Shown here: piece after piece, positions 23,101-35,577 of the stretch
Position numbering within the stretch: the first letter of the stretch is position 1
How the letters are laid out: each line of letters opens with the position of its first letter
Notes under the pieces: generated by a model
What the model saw: only the letters and a program-made list of their open reading frames with translations
Told to the model about the DNA's origin: nothing
Database searches by the model: none
Made by a program: the position numbers and the translations under genes
Source: Heliocybe sulcata
Lineage: Eukaryota; Basidiomycota; Agaricomycetes; Gloeophyllales; Gloeophyllaceae
Assembly (NCBI GenBank): GCA_004369045.1
Contig: ML213539.1
Span: forward strand, 54,521-118,520
Length of the DNA: 64,000 nt
Direction: 5' to 3'

Positions 23101-25977
23101 TTACCGGCGGAACGGATTCTTGTTACCAGAAGATCCCGTATTCGTCGGCGTCACCCAGTACGACCCAGCTCCAGCACCGTTCAACGAAGACTCCTCCTTC
23201 TGCCTCGCGTACACCGCAGCCTCAGTAGGCAAAGGCGGCGTCAGCTCCCGCGACCGACCGCTGTACATCGACAAGCTGTCGCCCTTGGTCGTATCCGAGA
23301 ACCTCGACTGCAAGTTTTGTGGCTTCACCGGCTGCCGCGGCTGAGGCCCACGCGTCGGCACACCGGTCATCTCAGAGAACAGCGAGTTCGAGGACAGCCG
23401 ATGAGAGGAGCGATCGTCCTGGACCCAACTATCCGGCCGAAGGTGCCGCTGGGCCTCAGGCTCTGACGGCGCACGACTCGAGGGCCTCGAGTAGTCATAA
23501 GCCCCGAGGAGCTTCTCGAAATCCCTGTCACGCCTCGCCTCCTCGGCATTCCTCATCTTCATCAACTTGATATCCTCACTATCCTCCTGAAGCGCAACAG
23601 GTCCCCGACCAGGTTTGCGCCCAAAGAACTGGAGGATCCGTGCCCGCCAGGTCTCCTTGCGGTCCAGAGACTTTGCTACAGCGAACTGTGCCGTCGCCTT
23701 TGCCCGCCTCTTGCGCATCTGGCGGCGCCAGCACATGAGGAACACAACGAAAATGAACGCACAGCCGAGGGCCATGAGTAGTATCTCCCACCACTGCAGC
23801 GGGCGGGAAGAGTTGGTCACAACAGTAGGTTGGTCGATACCGGTGATGGAAGGCAGAGGTGTCGCCGAGCTTGTACCAGACGCTTGAGGAACGATGACGA
23901 GCTCCGAGAGACATACACCCAACCCGGGAATGACGCTGGACGTGCCGTTGCAGTTTGCAGACGCACAAGTCCCGCCGCGGAGGACCTGGCTCGAACTTGA
24001 ACACGCGAGACAGCTACTCGGGCCCGACCCGCTGCAGCTCGAGCAGCTGCTATCACACGATTGACAACTGCTCGACGTCGCATCAAAGTACTGAGACTTG
24101 CTGCATGTCGGTAAGCATCGGCCATTCGTCAACACAGGGCGCGAGGAGGAGCAGCTCGAGCACTGATTGAACGCAGAGCCAGAGCAGGTCGCGCAGTCTG
24201 GGTGGCACAAGACGCATTGACCGGATGAACTGAACGTATTCGAGGGGCAGGAGGCAACACATTTGCCAGACGAGGCCAGCTGGTTGTTCGCGCACGTAAG
24301 ACAAAATGTGGACGATCCTGCGCAAGTACTGCATGAAGAATCGCACGCTGCATAACATGCAAGTCAGTCTAGAGCGAGAAAGTGGATAAACACCGCACGC
24401 ACCAGTGCATGTGAGGTTGTCTGTAGGCGACAGGAACGTCCCAGAAGGGCAGCTCTGCACACACTGGCCCTTGGACAGCACAAAGCCAGGTAGACACCCC
24501 GCGCATTGCAGCTGGTTTACCGTCGATGCAACGCTGAAACTCGGAATCTGGCAGGACGTGCACTTGGACGGGCAACCTGCTTTATTGTCAGCATCTGATC
24601 CATAACACCTCCCGAAAAGTATACGCACTATCGCACTCATGCTTATCATTATTCGCGATCAAACTGGATCCCTCGCAGACACCGTTTCCATCCGCGGGTA
24701 CGCACGTCCCGTTGAGCATGTAGCGCCCGCTCCCGCAGATAATACACTGGTTCGAGGACGCTCCGGTACACGTCTGGCACTCGGTCGAGCACGGAGTACA
24801 CGCGGTCCCGTTGCTGAAGCTGCCGTCGGGGCAAGTCGTGCCCGTCGAAGTGACGGACTGCTGGGCGATGCATTTTGTGCGGTCGTTCGCGTCGAGGGTG
24901 AAGCCGGATGCACACGAGAGGCAGTCACCATTTCCGTCCGCGCAAGACGTACAGCCCAGTTCGCAAACTACAGTACGTCAGTCAATGGGTACAAGTAAAT
25001 AAGGACTTGGATACTCACTCGAACAGTCGCCGTTTGAATCTAAAAAGAACCCAGACGCGCACTTGGCACAAGCTGTCCCGTTATCTGCTGTCGTCCACCC
25101 AGAGTTGCATGTGCACTGTCCGTTGCTCCCGCATTGACCGTTCAAGCAGTTACAGCTCGATGGCGGGTTCACAACCGCGAAGCTCAAACACCTCCCAGAG
25201 CCCGATATCCCATCGTCACATTGCGAGCAGCCCGCGGGGCAAGCTTGGCACGTTGGGCCAAAGAATCCTGATGCGCAAGACTCACACGAAGATCCAGTGA
25301 ATCCAGACGGGCACGTGCAAGTCCCAGACGCAGAGCAGACACCCGAGCCGGAACAAGGTGGCGAACACGACGCAGATTCAATGTCAAGAAGTGACAGAGA
25401 GCCTGCCGCATTGGACGGAAGTTGCGACACGTCTGGAACGGAGTCCCAGAGGATGATGCGGTCCTTCGAAGAGCCGGGAGAGATGGCGGCCCAAACGTTC
25501 GATGAAAGCGCTAGGGAACCAGCGGATAGCGGGGTTCCAGAAGAGCTATTGCCGACGGGAGATGTTGGCAAGCCTGAAAATCCAGCCTGCCCGGAATATA
25601 GGGATTCAGAATAGATGGCAACTCCTGGTTCAAGCGCCACGTTTAATGGCAGAGAAGCGGATGATGAATTGAAGCCAGGAGAAGGGGAGAGTGATGCTGA
25701 TGACGACGTGAGGGCATTATGCAGTAACTGTGGATTTGTCGTAGACGTATATTGGCCAGGGAGTAAGAGTAGGCTGGTCTGGAGGCCGGAGGCAGACAGT
25801 TTCGTCCCGACTAATGCAGCATCAGTTATGACCACGGATAAGCCTGAGCAGCCACGAACTCGTTATATTAGAGAAGCCTTCCAGGCATTGACCAGCAACG
25901 CAAACGACTGTTGCAGAAGATTGTGCGGCGACCGACGCGCTCAGAAAGAGAGGCAAGAGTAGGATGCTGGGTATCAT
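23101..25977 (-). CDS. Cysteine-rich (EGF/furin-like) single-pass membrane protein
   Basis: Minus-strand exons 25977-25860, 25810-25020, 24968-24629, 24576-24403 and 24347-23101 give 889 residues. Signal peptide MIPSILLLPLFLSASVAAQ; an N-terminal region with GTKLSASGLQTSLLLLPGQY; an EGF-like stretch CSASGTCTCPSGFTGSSC from about residue 200; then a long array of CxxC and CxxxC repeats (about 200-620) like growth-factor-receptor/furin-type modules; a transmembrane segment WEILLMALGCAFIFVVFLMC near residues 661-681; a basic stop-transfer RRQMRKRRAK; and a 200-residue cytosolic tail without kinase. Predicted type I membrane protein at the cell surface or endomembranes. Similar proteins are widespread in fungi but their role is undefined. 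Confidence 0.88.
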
Positions 25978-27167
25978 GGGGGGCGTAGCAGGTCGTGGAG
26001 GGGAGAAACAAGAGACTGAGCGCCCTCCACTGCTCCAAAAAAGGCGTGTCGGTACATAGTCGCCATGGTTTCTTTTTGTCTGCAAAGAATAAGGCTGCCG
26101 CCAATGTGAGTCGGTCTGCCAGGAGGAGAACAAAAGACACTCACAGAAGCAGTATGTGTGACGTTCCTGTCAATGTAGTCACATGTGACACATTACGTAC
26201 GGCAATGTAATACGCCCCTCTCGTAAAGAAAACCGTTTACTTCCACGTCTTAGCGCGGCAGATTACAACGCTGGTGGTGACCCATGGAGACGCAAAGATG
26301 CTCCTCGCTTAAACGCCACGTATAAGTACGTGAATTAGGAAGATGATCTGACTTGACGTCTGCAAAAACAAAAACAAAAACTGCTCGAATATGGAAGGTC
26401 TAACACCATTTTAGATATAAAACCAATTCGGGTGAGCCTGCACGTGCGCGCTTTTACGTTGTTAGTTTTGCGACTTGCATGGACCCTAGTGTCTGTTTGT
26501 CAGGACAGAACTATCTTATAATAATCCGTTGCCCCAGCCGTAAGTGATTTCTACATAACTGACCGAATCACTTGCAAGATTGAAGCAGCATCGTACGGAA
26601 ACTGGTGGACCGTAGCAGCCCTTCGTAAGCAGGATGATTTTAAAATGCCGTGGTGAACAGAAAACGGAGGAATGCACTTAGTACGCTAATGTTAGTGACT
26701 GAAGAGAGTGTATAGATTTTCAAGCTTGAGCTTGAGCTTGAGGTGTGGACAAGAGGAGGGTTATATATACCCAAGACCTAGAACGATGGTCTGGCATTAG
26801 AGGACTTGTAAGGGTGGATACCATCCATGGCAAGCCAACGTAACATGTAATATATTATCGACTATATATGTATATATAAAAACCATATGCAGAGGTAGTA
26901 GAGCCTTCTACTGTGCAGTGCGCGATGCCACAACAGGCGTGTGGCAGTCACGAAGTCACGGTCACGTGACATCCAGCCATCACGTCACCGCGTCTAAGTG
27001 CTTGCCTCGACTTCGAATGAACTGGAAACTTGCTCTGAACGCATTTCTCGGCTTCTGGGAAGAGGACGCATTTCTCATTATTTCTGGCAAACTAGTGAAC
27101 CAGTGCTACTCTCGCACTAGGACGCCCAACCAAACCGTGAAATTACTATTTGCGAGCTCACTTGCGG
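25978..27167. other. Intergenic, divergent promoter region
   Basis: Separates the divergent membrane-protein gene and REV1. Holds a CTTGAG hexamer repeat near 26723-26740 and an AT-rich TATATATGTATATATA tract near 26863-26880. No gene seen. Confidence 0.45.
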
Positions 27168-27175
27168 TATAAATA
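27168..27175 (+). promoter_or_regulatory. TATA box of REV1
   Basis: TATAAATA lies 80 bp upstream of the REV1 start codon. Confidence 0.6.
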
Positions 27176-27254
27176 GGACGACAATTATCTATCACTCGAT
27201 AGCTGGGTCGATCTCAAAGTGTCTCTGGGACGACTTCGACTCTTGTGACAGGTC

Positions 27255-30200
27255 ATGGAGGAAGAGATACCAGCCTCTGGTGCTGCTTCGTCTGAATGGT
27301 ATGGTTCGCAGGACTCGGCATTTCTGGAGGGCCTCAGAACGATTTCTCTTCCTGATCGAGGTATTGAAGCTCGCCATGGTGATCAGCAAGAAGCCCAGCC
27401 AAACGTGAAGAGAGTACGTCCGGAGGACCCTGAATCGGACGATGTGCAAGCGGAAACAGCGGGTGATAAAGATTTTGGCAAGGATTACTTGAAGTCGGAG
27501 ACGTACGGTGCCTCCAAGTTTGGTCAGTTTGGGGAGTACATGAGGAGGAAGCGGGCAAAGCTGCAGATTCAGAATGCTGAGATGGACATTGATGGGGAAC
27601 ACGAGACGAGTGGGAAGAGCAGGATGTTTCATGGTCTATCTATCTATGTGAGTAAGGTTCATCAGGTCTCACAACCTGGTCATTAATTATTGGTAGATAA
27701 ATGGATGGACTGAGCCGTCCGTGCAAGACCTGCGGCAACTCATCATTAAGCATGGTGGAGAGTATCATCCCTACCTTGACAGGAAAGCCTTAGTGTGAGT
27801 CCCACATAACGGCATGATGTCGATATCCAATTCACTCAATCCGAATTCCCAGCACGCACATCATCACCTGCTCATTGACCCCAGCCAAGATCAAAGAGTT
27901 TAAACACATGAAGGTTGTGCGACCCGCTTGGCTCCTCGAGAGTGTGGCGGCTGGAATACTCCTTCCCTGGCAAGACTACATCTTCAGATCCGGGGAAAGA
28001 GTAGAAAGTTCGCAAGGACGGAGATCGGCTCAGACGTTTCTTCTGTCCAGTATGACGGAGTCCGCTCAGCCAATACTCAGCAAGTCTACTTCCTCAGCCG
28101 TCGCATCCTCTAGTTCGGCGGCAGTGCCTCCAACGTCTCCGCAGTTGCCGTCTAAGAGCGGACCCTCAACCGATACCATGCCTATCGCATCTACCTCAAA
28201 GGTCACGACCGATTCCCTGAGCCCTCGTACGCCTCCTCAATCCCCCTCCAAACCCAAGACTCCGTCAAAGTCCTCTCCCCGCGCACACTACTCTACTGAC
28301 CCTGCAACTCTCGCCGAAGCGAAAACCATCCCCGGCTACTCCGCCTTCAAGTCGAATGAACATGCTCAGCGAGGGATGGCCGACCCTGCCTGGCGCGCGG
28401 CACATACGGCGGTTGCGCCGGACTTTATTGAGGGCTTTTATAAGAACTCGAGGTTGCACCATTTGAGTACGTGGAAGGCGGAGCTGAAGGGGCTTGTGCA
28501 GGAGGCGCAGGAGCGCGTTGAGAGGGGGTTCCTTTGCTTGGATGATGATGACCTCGGTGACGGACAGCACGAAGCTGGAGCAAGCGACAGGGATGCGTAC
28601 AGTATGCGCGGAACTGCAGTTCTCCCCTCACTGAAAGGCAAGGGCAAGGCGGTGGACACGCCCGAGGAGAGGGTGATTATGCACTGCGACTTTGACTGCT
28701 TCTTCGTGTCAGCGGGATTGGTCGATCGCCCGCATCTGAAGGGGAAGCCGGTGGTGGTGTGCCATTCGCAGGGAAGCCAGGGTGGGTTGTCTAGTACGAG
28801 TGAGATTGCCAGTGCTAGCTATGAGGCGAGGGAGTTTGGGATTAGGGGTGGGATGAGGTAAGTGGAATTGTTTTGGCAGGCAGCGTACGCTGTATTGAGA
28901 TTATGGCAGTTTGCAGCAGGCGAGGAGACTTTGTCCGGATGTTATCACGATCCCCTATGAATTCGAGAAGTGAGTTGCATTACTCGTGTGAGCCTTAATC
29001 GTGGTATTGATTGTAGCTCGAAGGTACAAGAAACTCTCCCTGCTTTTCTATACTATCCTCATGTCGCACGCGGACGATCTGCAAGCCGTATCTGTCGATG
29101 AAGCGCTGCTCGATGTCTCCAGCACTGTTGCGCGGAGGAAGTTATCTGGGACAGAGTCCGAGGACCATGCGAAGGACCTCGCAGAGGTCATTCGGTCTCA
29201 AGTATGGAAAGCGACGAGCTGCGAAGGTCAATCCGATTCACCTATTTTTGGGACTATCAGCTCACGATGCTCTTATCGGCATAACAGTGAGTATCGGCAT
29301 ATCCCACAATATCCTCCTCGCCCGCCTAGCCACTCGGCGAGCCAAACCCGCAAAATCGTATCACCTGCTTGCAAACGAACTATCAGAGTTCATTACACCA
29401 CTGGACATCGACGAGCTTCACGGGTTTGGGCACAAGCACCATCAGAAAGCGCAGGAGAAACTAGGCACCACAATTCTTGGCGAGCTGGCGAAGAAGAGTA
29501 GAGGCGTGTTGTGCGAGGCGCTGGGGAAGGGCACTGGGGAGACCTTGTACAAGGCCCTACGGGGTATCGATGAGAAGAAGCTAGAGAGCGATAAGCCGAG
29601 GAAGTCGGTGTCGTGTGAGATAAATGTGAGTACACCATAGGGAGCTAATCTTCAGTCTGTTGATATACTTTCCAGTATGGTATCAGGTTTCAGAATAACG
29701 AAGAAGCGGAAACGTTCATGCATCAGCTTGCGGAGGAGCTTGGACGACGGCTAGACAAGATTGATATGAAGGGTCGATCCATGACGGTCAAGATTATGAA
29801 GCGAGATCCGAAAGCTCCGACGGAACCACCCAAAGTATGCAGTCATCCTCCTCATGTCATGAAGGCAAACTCACAAGCAGTAGTTTATGGGACACGGCGT
29901 CTGCGAGATATTCAACAAGCAGTGCACTCTGGTGATTCCCGCGGGACGCGCAACTAGCGATCCTCAGATCATCGGCGAGCAGGCTTGGCGAGTCTTGAAA
30001 GCATTCAATTTCGACCCCAAGGAGCTGCGGGGTATCGGTATCCAAATACAGAAGCTTGAGAAAGGCTCAGCGGCAACAGAACCGGAGCCTGGGCAGGCGA
30101 AGCTGCAGTTTGAGCGCTTGAAGAACGCGGCCAAGGTCGACGAGACGCCTGGTACACGCGAGGAAGTGCCAGTCGATCAACTTCGTCACGTTTGCGAACT

Positions 30201-31206
30201 TCCGCCGCAGGCTGCTCCTTCGCCGGCAGTTTTGGTCATCCCCGAGAAGGAGAAGGAGAAGCAAGATGCTGCGCCCATAGTGGACTTACCTTCATTCTCA
30301 CAAGTCGACAGGTCCGTCTTCGATGCGTTGCCAGCCGATGTCCGCCAGGAGCTTGAAAGAGAATATAAGCGTCGCTCTGAATCGCCCGCTCCGTTTCTCA
30401 TGCAGAGACGGGGCTCTCGTGCGCCTTCGGTCGGGCCCTTCGCTGTGCCTACTTCGAAAACCATGTTCAAGGGTGCGAAAGCGGCTAATCTCAAGCGTAT
30501 CACGAAGCAGCTGGCTCCGCGGAACAGGGCTGTTTTGTGTCCATCCAAGAACAAACTGTTCGCGAAATCTGGCCCCTCTTTTGTGAAGGTATCGGACGCC
30601 GAACTCAAGAAACTTGGGCTCGACTCCGATGTCTTCAACATGCTCCCTGTGGATCTCCAACGCGAACAACTCGCAGGCGCTCGTCAGGCCCAGAATGTTG
30701 GCAAGCTCTCTCTGAAAGTGCCTCTCAAACCGCGGCGCATCACGCGCTCGCCCTCTGTCAAATGGGTGCGCCCGCCGTTCCCGAAAGCCAGATACATCCC
30801 GCTGCCGACGCTCAAACAGCAGGGGAGGGTCAAGAGCGATAAGCTTTATTTCACAGAGACGGACGATGTGCAGAATGTTATCGAGAAGTGGGTAGAGGGG
30901 TTTCGCGAGTACCCGCCGAACCGGAGAGATGTGGAGTATTTTGAGAAGTGGATGGTGCAGTGCGTGGAGAGCAGACGAGGAACAGAGCGCGCGCTGGACG
31001 TGGCAAGGTGGTGGTTGGTGCTGCTGAGGAGGTATTTTGGGGTTTGGGAGCGCGCTGGTGAGGATGAAGAGAAGGGGCCTGGTGAGGAGGGGAGGGTCAC
31101 CTCGGAGATGATTGGGAAGGCATGGTGGAAGGCTTTTGGGGAGGTCAAGGATAAGATGAATGAGGTTGTGCGGAAGAAATATGGTGGAAGTTTGTCATTG
31201 AGGTAG
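27255..31206 (+). CDS. REV1: DNA repair protein REV1 (Y-family translesion polymerase)
   Basis: Eight exons (27255-27647, 27697-27794, 27853-28857, 28910-28969, 29024-29226, 29261-29625, 29676-29834, 29884-31206) give 1201 residues. Domains in order: BRCT at about 120-205 (FHGLSIYINGWTEPS, HIITCSLTPAK, VVRPAWLLESVAAG); Ser/Pro linker; Y-family catalytic core from about 438 (VIMHCDFDCFF with metal-binding Asp, YEAREFGIRGGMS, SVDEALLD with the catalytic Asp-Glu pair, TVSIGISHNILLARLA); little finger; two ubiquitin-binding motifs (VFDALPADVRQELE about 905, VFNMLPVDLQREQ about 1009); and the C-terminal protein-interaction domain. REV1 inserts dCMP opposite lesions and scaffolds polymerase zeta in the nucleus. 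All key motifs are present. Confidence 0.96.
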
Positions 31207-31520
31207 GGTCTCAAGGTAGAATATTTTCCGATTTATCATGAGTTACGCATCTCAATGCTATCTAGGATTTAGCTGACCAAGGTGAGCGAATTATCGGAAT
31301 GAATGCAGTCACGTGACTGTACGCTTCGGTACGTTTGACAAGCCGCAGAAATCACGATCCTTGCATGATAGACCGATTTAAACCCTCTACGTTTTCCAGC
31401 GTATGGCCGCGTGTAAACGTCCCGGTCATATGATGATATATCACGCCCAGGGAGGAACGAAAAAGACGTCGCGTCGAACCCGACCTCAGGAAAACAACCA
31501 ATGAAGGAAAAGCGCGGGTT
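31207..31520. other. Intergenic between REV1 and tRNA-Trp
   Basis: REV1 3' flank and the 3' side of the tRNA gene. No gene seen. Confidence 0.4.
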
Positions 31521-31603
31521 TGAACCCGACCCGGATTGAACGGATGACCTTGTGGAAATACCAACAGCTGGAATCACACGCTCTACCACTGAGCCACGGG
31601 TCC
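31521..31603 (-). tRNA. trnW-CCA: tRNA-Trp (CCA) with an 11-nt intron
   Basis: On the minus strand the acceptor GGACCCG pairs over 7 bp with CGGGTTC, the discriminator is A, the D arm is GCTC-AGTGGTA-GAGC, and the T arm is ATCCG-TTCAATC-CGGGT. The anticodon loop reads TTCCAG, giving anticodon CCA, followed by about 11 nt (CTGTTGGTATT) before the stem resumes with CCACA. Intron TTGG can pair with the anticodon, as usual in nuclear pre-tRNA introns placed after base 37. Without the intron the tRNA is 72 nt. One anticodon-stem pair (A-C) is mismatched. Confidence 0.9.
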
Positions 31604-31889
31604 ATGGGCAAGAGTTCCATACAAAAGTATCTAACAATATAAGCTCTTGTAGTAGTCTGCACCTGTCCATCAACGCAAGGCCAGAAAACGTACCAGCTAC
31701 GATGTAAGGTATACAGGTTTTGCGCAAGGCCGACATGACATTGGACTGGGACAGTATGCAGCCGGCGGCCGGATTACCGGTATCCTGATGTAGACCGGAC
31801 ACCATCATGCATCATGACTGGTGCGTCTCAACTCCCACATCAAACTCCAAGAGTACGTGCGATGTGTTAATAGCGGCAGTGTGCAGATT
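31604..31889. other. Intergenic, no gene seen
   Basis: Upstream flank of the tRNA; a missing first exon of the decayed dehydrogenase may lie near 31815. Confidence 0.3.
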
Positions 31890-33036
31890 CCTCTAACTGG
31901 AGCGAGTTCAACATTGTTTCCTTTGAGCCGAGAATATTTGAGGAACCAGATGTCGAATCGCGATCACGCACTGTGGCGTCTGCGCATCAGATGTGCAGTC
32001 CCCATGCCAGGACTGGGGCCAGGCTAAGCTGCCTCTTATCGTCGGTCAGTATCTGCATATTGACTGCAAATGGACACGACTACTCACCGCTCATGTCAGG
32101 TCATGAAATTGGCAAAGTTACTAGCGGGTCGAGTCAAAGGTTATTGGCGCACGATTGAGCTCCTGCCTGCACTGCAGAGTTCTCCGAAGGCTACAAGACG
32201 TACTACCAGATCCTCGTTTGGACCTACGTACGTCTCGTCCCCATCCCTGGGCTTCCTCTCTAAACCGCCTGCAAATTGAACCATCAATACCAGACGGGAT
32301 CCAGACCCAAGGCGGCTACTCTACGGCCATCCGCGCCAACCAGCGCTCCGTCTTTGCTGTCCCAGACGGAGTCTCGTCCACGGATGCCGCGACCATGTTA
32401 TTTGGCGGCTTGACCGTTTACTCCCCGTTAGTCTCGAATAGCTGCGGGCCAGGCAAGAAAGAAGGCGTCGTTGGGGGGGGGGGGGGGCGGAGGTGAGAAC
32501 CTGTGTCAGTATGCGATCTGGTTTGCGAAGGCTCTGGGTGCCGAGGTTATCGTGTTCACGCACAGCTCCTCCAAGGGCCAGGACATCAAGAAAATGGAGA
32601 CTCCACACTGGCGATCCCGTTCGTACCTGTTTTCTCATCCTCCACTGCTCTCTGACGCACTTTGTTATAGGACTTCGCGAAGCCCTCTGCACACCAGCTC
32701 GACACCGTCAACTCCACGCGTAACGAAGCCTCCAGCCTCCGCTTGCTGAGTTCTTCTCGACCCTCTACGTCTACGGTGAGTTTATCGCCGTTGGTCTCCC
32801 CGCGGCTGGAGACCCTTCCCGGTCATCCCGCCGACGAGCTTCATCTGCAACGGCTCGTTCTTTGGGTGGAGCCACCTGGGAGCAAGAAAGAGTGCGTAGA
32901 GACGCTCAAGCTTGCAGCAGAGGAGGGTGTCAAACTGTTGATCGAGGAGCTGCTCATGAAGGACGTTAAGAAGGCGGTGGAGGGGGTAAGGTGGAGGTAT
33001 GTGCTGGTACAGGCCGACTTGAGTCCTGCAGAATGA
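31890..33036 (+). pseudogene. Decayed zinc-type alcohol dehydrogenase (MDR family, CAD-like)
   Basis: Conserved blocks of the NADP-dependent cinnamyl-alcohol-dehydrogenase type appear in order: FNIVSFEPRIFEEPDV, CGVCASDVQS, GQAKLPLIV then GHEIGKV after an intron, SCLHCRVC, IQTQGGYSTAIRANQRSVF, TMLFGGLTVYSPL, SCGPGKKEGVVG, QYAIWFAKALGAEV, and at the end GSKKECVETLKLAAEEGVK, KDVKKAVEGV and WRYVLVQ. The blocks lie in different frames. At least one base is missing near 31952, a run of 15 G at 32473-32487 replaces the nucleotide-binding GxGGLG, and the segment 32600-32870 shifts frame again. The gene is therefore dead in this assembly; the G run could partly reflect sequencing error. Confidence 0.8.
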
Positions 33037-33402
33037 ATAGTCGATGCTATCCCACTGCGATATCGTACCAGGTTATAGCTACATATCCCGCTACATCGCC
33101 AATCCCCGTTCGGCACTGGTGATTCCGAGACCGAGAAACCGGTGTATCATATTCGATTTGCCACATCCGTCGCTGATCTCGGCATCAGCCGTGGGCCTGA
33201 GGACCGCAACGGTCGTACAGGGGATTTCTTTCCTATTTCTCTCATTGTAGCCGATGACTCGAGCGGCAGATGTCACATTGTATGCTTTGAACCTCCTGCG
33301 GACTGGTTGAGATGCAAGAGTGAAGGATAGCGCAGGCCCAGATATTGAAACGGGGTTCGCCGTAAATCCGGAATTCTGGCTTTGGCACTGGCGCTCTTCA
33401 GC
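33037..33402. other. Intergenic, no gene seen
   Basis: Upstream region of the methyltransferase gene; no exon recognised. Confidence 0.4.
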
Positions 33403-33409
33403 TATAAAA
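33403..33409 (+). promoter_or_regulatory. TATA box of methyltransferase gene
   Basis: TATAAAA about 97 bp upstream of the start codon at 33506. Confidence 0.55.
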
Positions 33410-33505
33410 TGCCTGCACACCTGACCACAAATACTCAGACTTTACTCCATCTATCCGATCTGAAGCACTCTCAGACGTTACAGTATCGACAACATCGAAG
33501 CAACT

Positions 33506-34378
33506 ATGGCTGACGCTTCTTCTGCTGGACACCACCATGAACACGCTCACGGCCATGCTCATGACCACTCGCACGGCGGCAAGGACCTCGCCGACTTCAA
33601 TCGCGACTACTTCGACGAGAATGCTGACAAGTACGACGAGATGCCAGGCGCTATCGAGCTCACGACTAAAGTTGCGAACGCGATGCTGAAGAAGTTCAAG
33701 TTCGACGAGGACAGTACGGTTGTCATGGACTATGCTTGCGGGACGGGTGAGTTGTCATCGTTGTTGTACTATTTACAGAAGTCTGAATATGCGGCTCGGT
33801 GTGCAGGGCTGATTTCGAGAATCCTGGCACCTCATAGCAAGAAGATTGTCGGCGTCGATATCAGTCAGGGCATGGTGAACCGGTACAATCTGCGTGTATC
33901 AAACCAGGGCATCCCTCCTGAAGAGATGCAAGCGGTCCGTCTTGAGTTAAAAGGGGAGGAAGGAGAGCTCGACGGCACCAAGTTCGACGTGATAGTGGTA
34001 AGCTCCAAGTTTCATCGTCCGGACGGTCGGACACAGCATCTAACGTAACGTGTCCGTGATCAGTGCTCTATGGCATACCACCACTTCCCGGACATCGACG
34101 ACACCACTCGCATCCTCGTCAACTTCCTCAAACCAGGCGGACGCCTAATGGTCGCAGACCTTCTGAAGAACGAGTCCGGGAGCATGCTCATCCCCGAGAA
34201 ACACCAGCATGTCTTCGAACGCCACGGCTACGCCCCGGAGGACTTGAGGACGGTCTTCGAGAAGCAAGGCCTCACAAATTTCGAGTGGGAGCAGGTCGCC
34301 GAGTTCAAGATGCATGGTATGGACGGGAAGACGCTCCTAGCTGTAGCTACAAAGCCGGCTGTCAGTGCTGCCTTGTAG
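33506..34378 (+). CDS. Class I SAM-dependent methyltransferase with His-rich N-terminus
   Basis: Exons 33506-33746, 33807-33997 and 34064-34378 give 248 residues. The start is followed by a histidine cluster (GHHHEHAHGHAHDHSHGG), then the Rossmann fold: motif I VVMDYACGTGLISRIL, motif II VGVDISQGMV, motif IV FDVIVCSMAYHHFPD, post-motif LKPGGRLMVADLL. This resembles UbiE/COQ5-type and other small-molecule methyltransferases common in fungi; the substrate is unknown. The His-rich tract could bind metal ions. A TATA box sits at 33403. Confidence 0.9.
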
Positions 34379-35218
34379 CAGTCACTGTCACTGGTGCTTC
34401 CACTCTGGATGGGTGGCTATTGGGTATATCGCAGGAGGTGGCGCATATAGGCTCCAGATGTATCAGTATAATTTGTGATAAATATTTCGCGAGATTTCTG
34501 CTTATGGACCCTACTGCAGTGGCAAGCATACTTCTTCCGCACAATCTTATTGTCTTCGTTTTGGCCTCCCCCGAAGCCTTCCACCGGGCCTAACCGACCA
34601 CCGCTCTATCATGATACTGTGGGACTACACATGAAATGCGGACAAGCTATGGAAGTGCTGGATACCGGTACCGATGTTGCTCTGCAAGCGAACGGATAAT
34701 GAGAGCCTGCGCAGACGGGCATGGATGGATATATACAGGTACGCAGCTGCCGATATCTACTCAATGCTATTAATGCTGAGGGAGAGTAGGATATTTCGCG
34801 GGGCATATTGCAATGCTCACTGGCTGATAAAAGAGGCGATGCAGACCTGGACTAGTCGTTATGACGGCTCGGCAAGGTTGAAGACTGTACAGAACACATA
34901 CGTTTACCCGTGCAGACTCGATTGTCAATGACTGGAGAGCAATCCTCCCTTCGACGTCGTGCTCTGAGGCGCACTCGTTGCCGCGTAGCTGTCGGATAAC
35001 ATTCAGAAAGTCGACTCGATTGGGTGATCCGTTTGCATTCGCGTTGGCCGTTAGCTCCCTCATCATGTTACCGGTGTGTTCTTACATAGTCGTCGTCACT
35101 GGATGCCACAAGAGTAAATACTAGGCAGTAGAGATATTTAGGTTATGGCCAATGGTAGCAAGAGGTATCTAGTATGCGGAGTCAGTGAGGATTAGAGGCA
35201 CCAACGGAAAAGCAGCCA
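34379..35218. other. Intergenic, no gene seen
   Basis: No supported gene or RNA. Confidence 0.4.
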
Positions 35219-35410
35219 AGGGTTCGCCCTTGCGTTCGTGACGATAGAAGGGCAGCTGCATAATTGAGTGAATATATAGTTACAAGTGAAGATATGCAGG
35301 TCCCCGTCGCGAAGCTGGTAAGACGTCCTCTAGGGCACTGGTCCCTATGGCGCAGAGTTGTAGTGGCACGGTCGGGTGTTCGAACCCGGCCAAGGACCGC
35401 TCCTTTTCTC
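35219..35410 (+). repeat. tRNA-like unit, left copy of an inverted pair
   Basis: From about 35219 to 35410 the plus strand matches the minus strand of 35578-35790. The inner part (35340-35400) starts GGTCCCTATGGCGCAG, which resembles a tRNA 5' end and A box, continues to GGTGTTCGAACCCGG, which resembles a B box, and closes with GGACC and a TTTT run. It is only about 60 nt long and lacks an anticodon arm. It may be a tRNA-derived SINE head, a shortened tRNA relic or a pol III RNA gene. Confidence 0.5.
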
Positions 35411-35577
35411 CAGCAAGCATACTTAGTTCAGTGATCCTTTCGTCTTCGTTTCATGTCATCTCCAAATTCATTGTGTATACTGCACTGGACGAGCGAGTGA
35501 ACAGTGAATCACAATATAGAGAGAACTGATTGTACAGAATCTTTATCTGCCGACACGTCTTTGAGTTTTTGGCACCA

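Noticed and set aside
27168-27175. Considered the 1.2-kb space upstream as a possible extra gene before REV1
   Set aside because: Open frames there are short, without splice-linked partners; only a TATA box and AT-rich tracts are supported.
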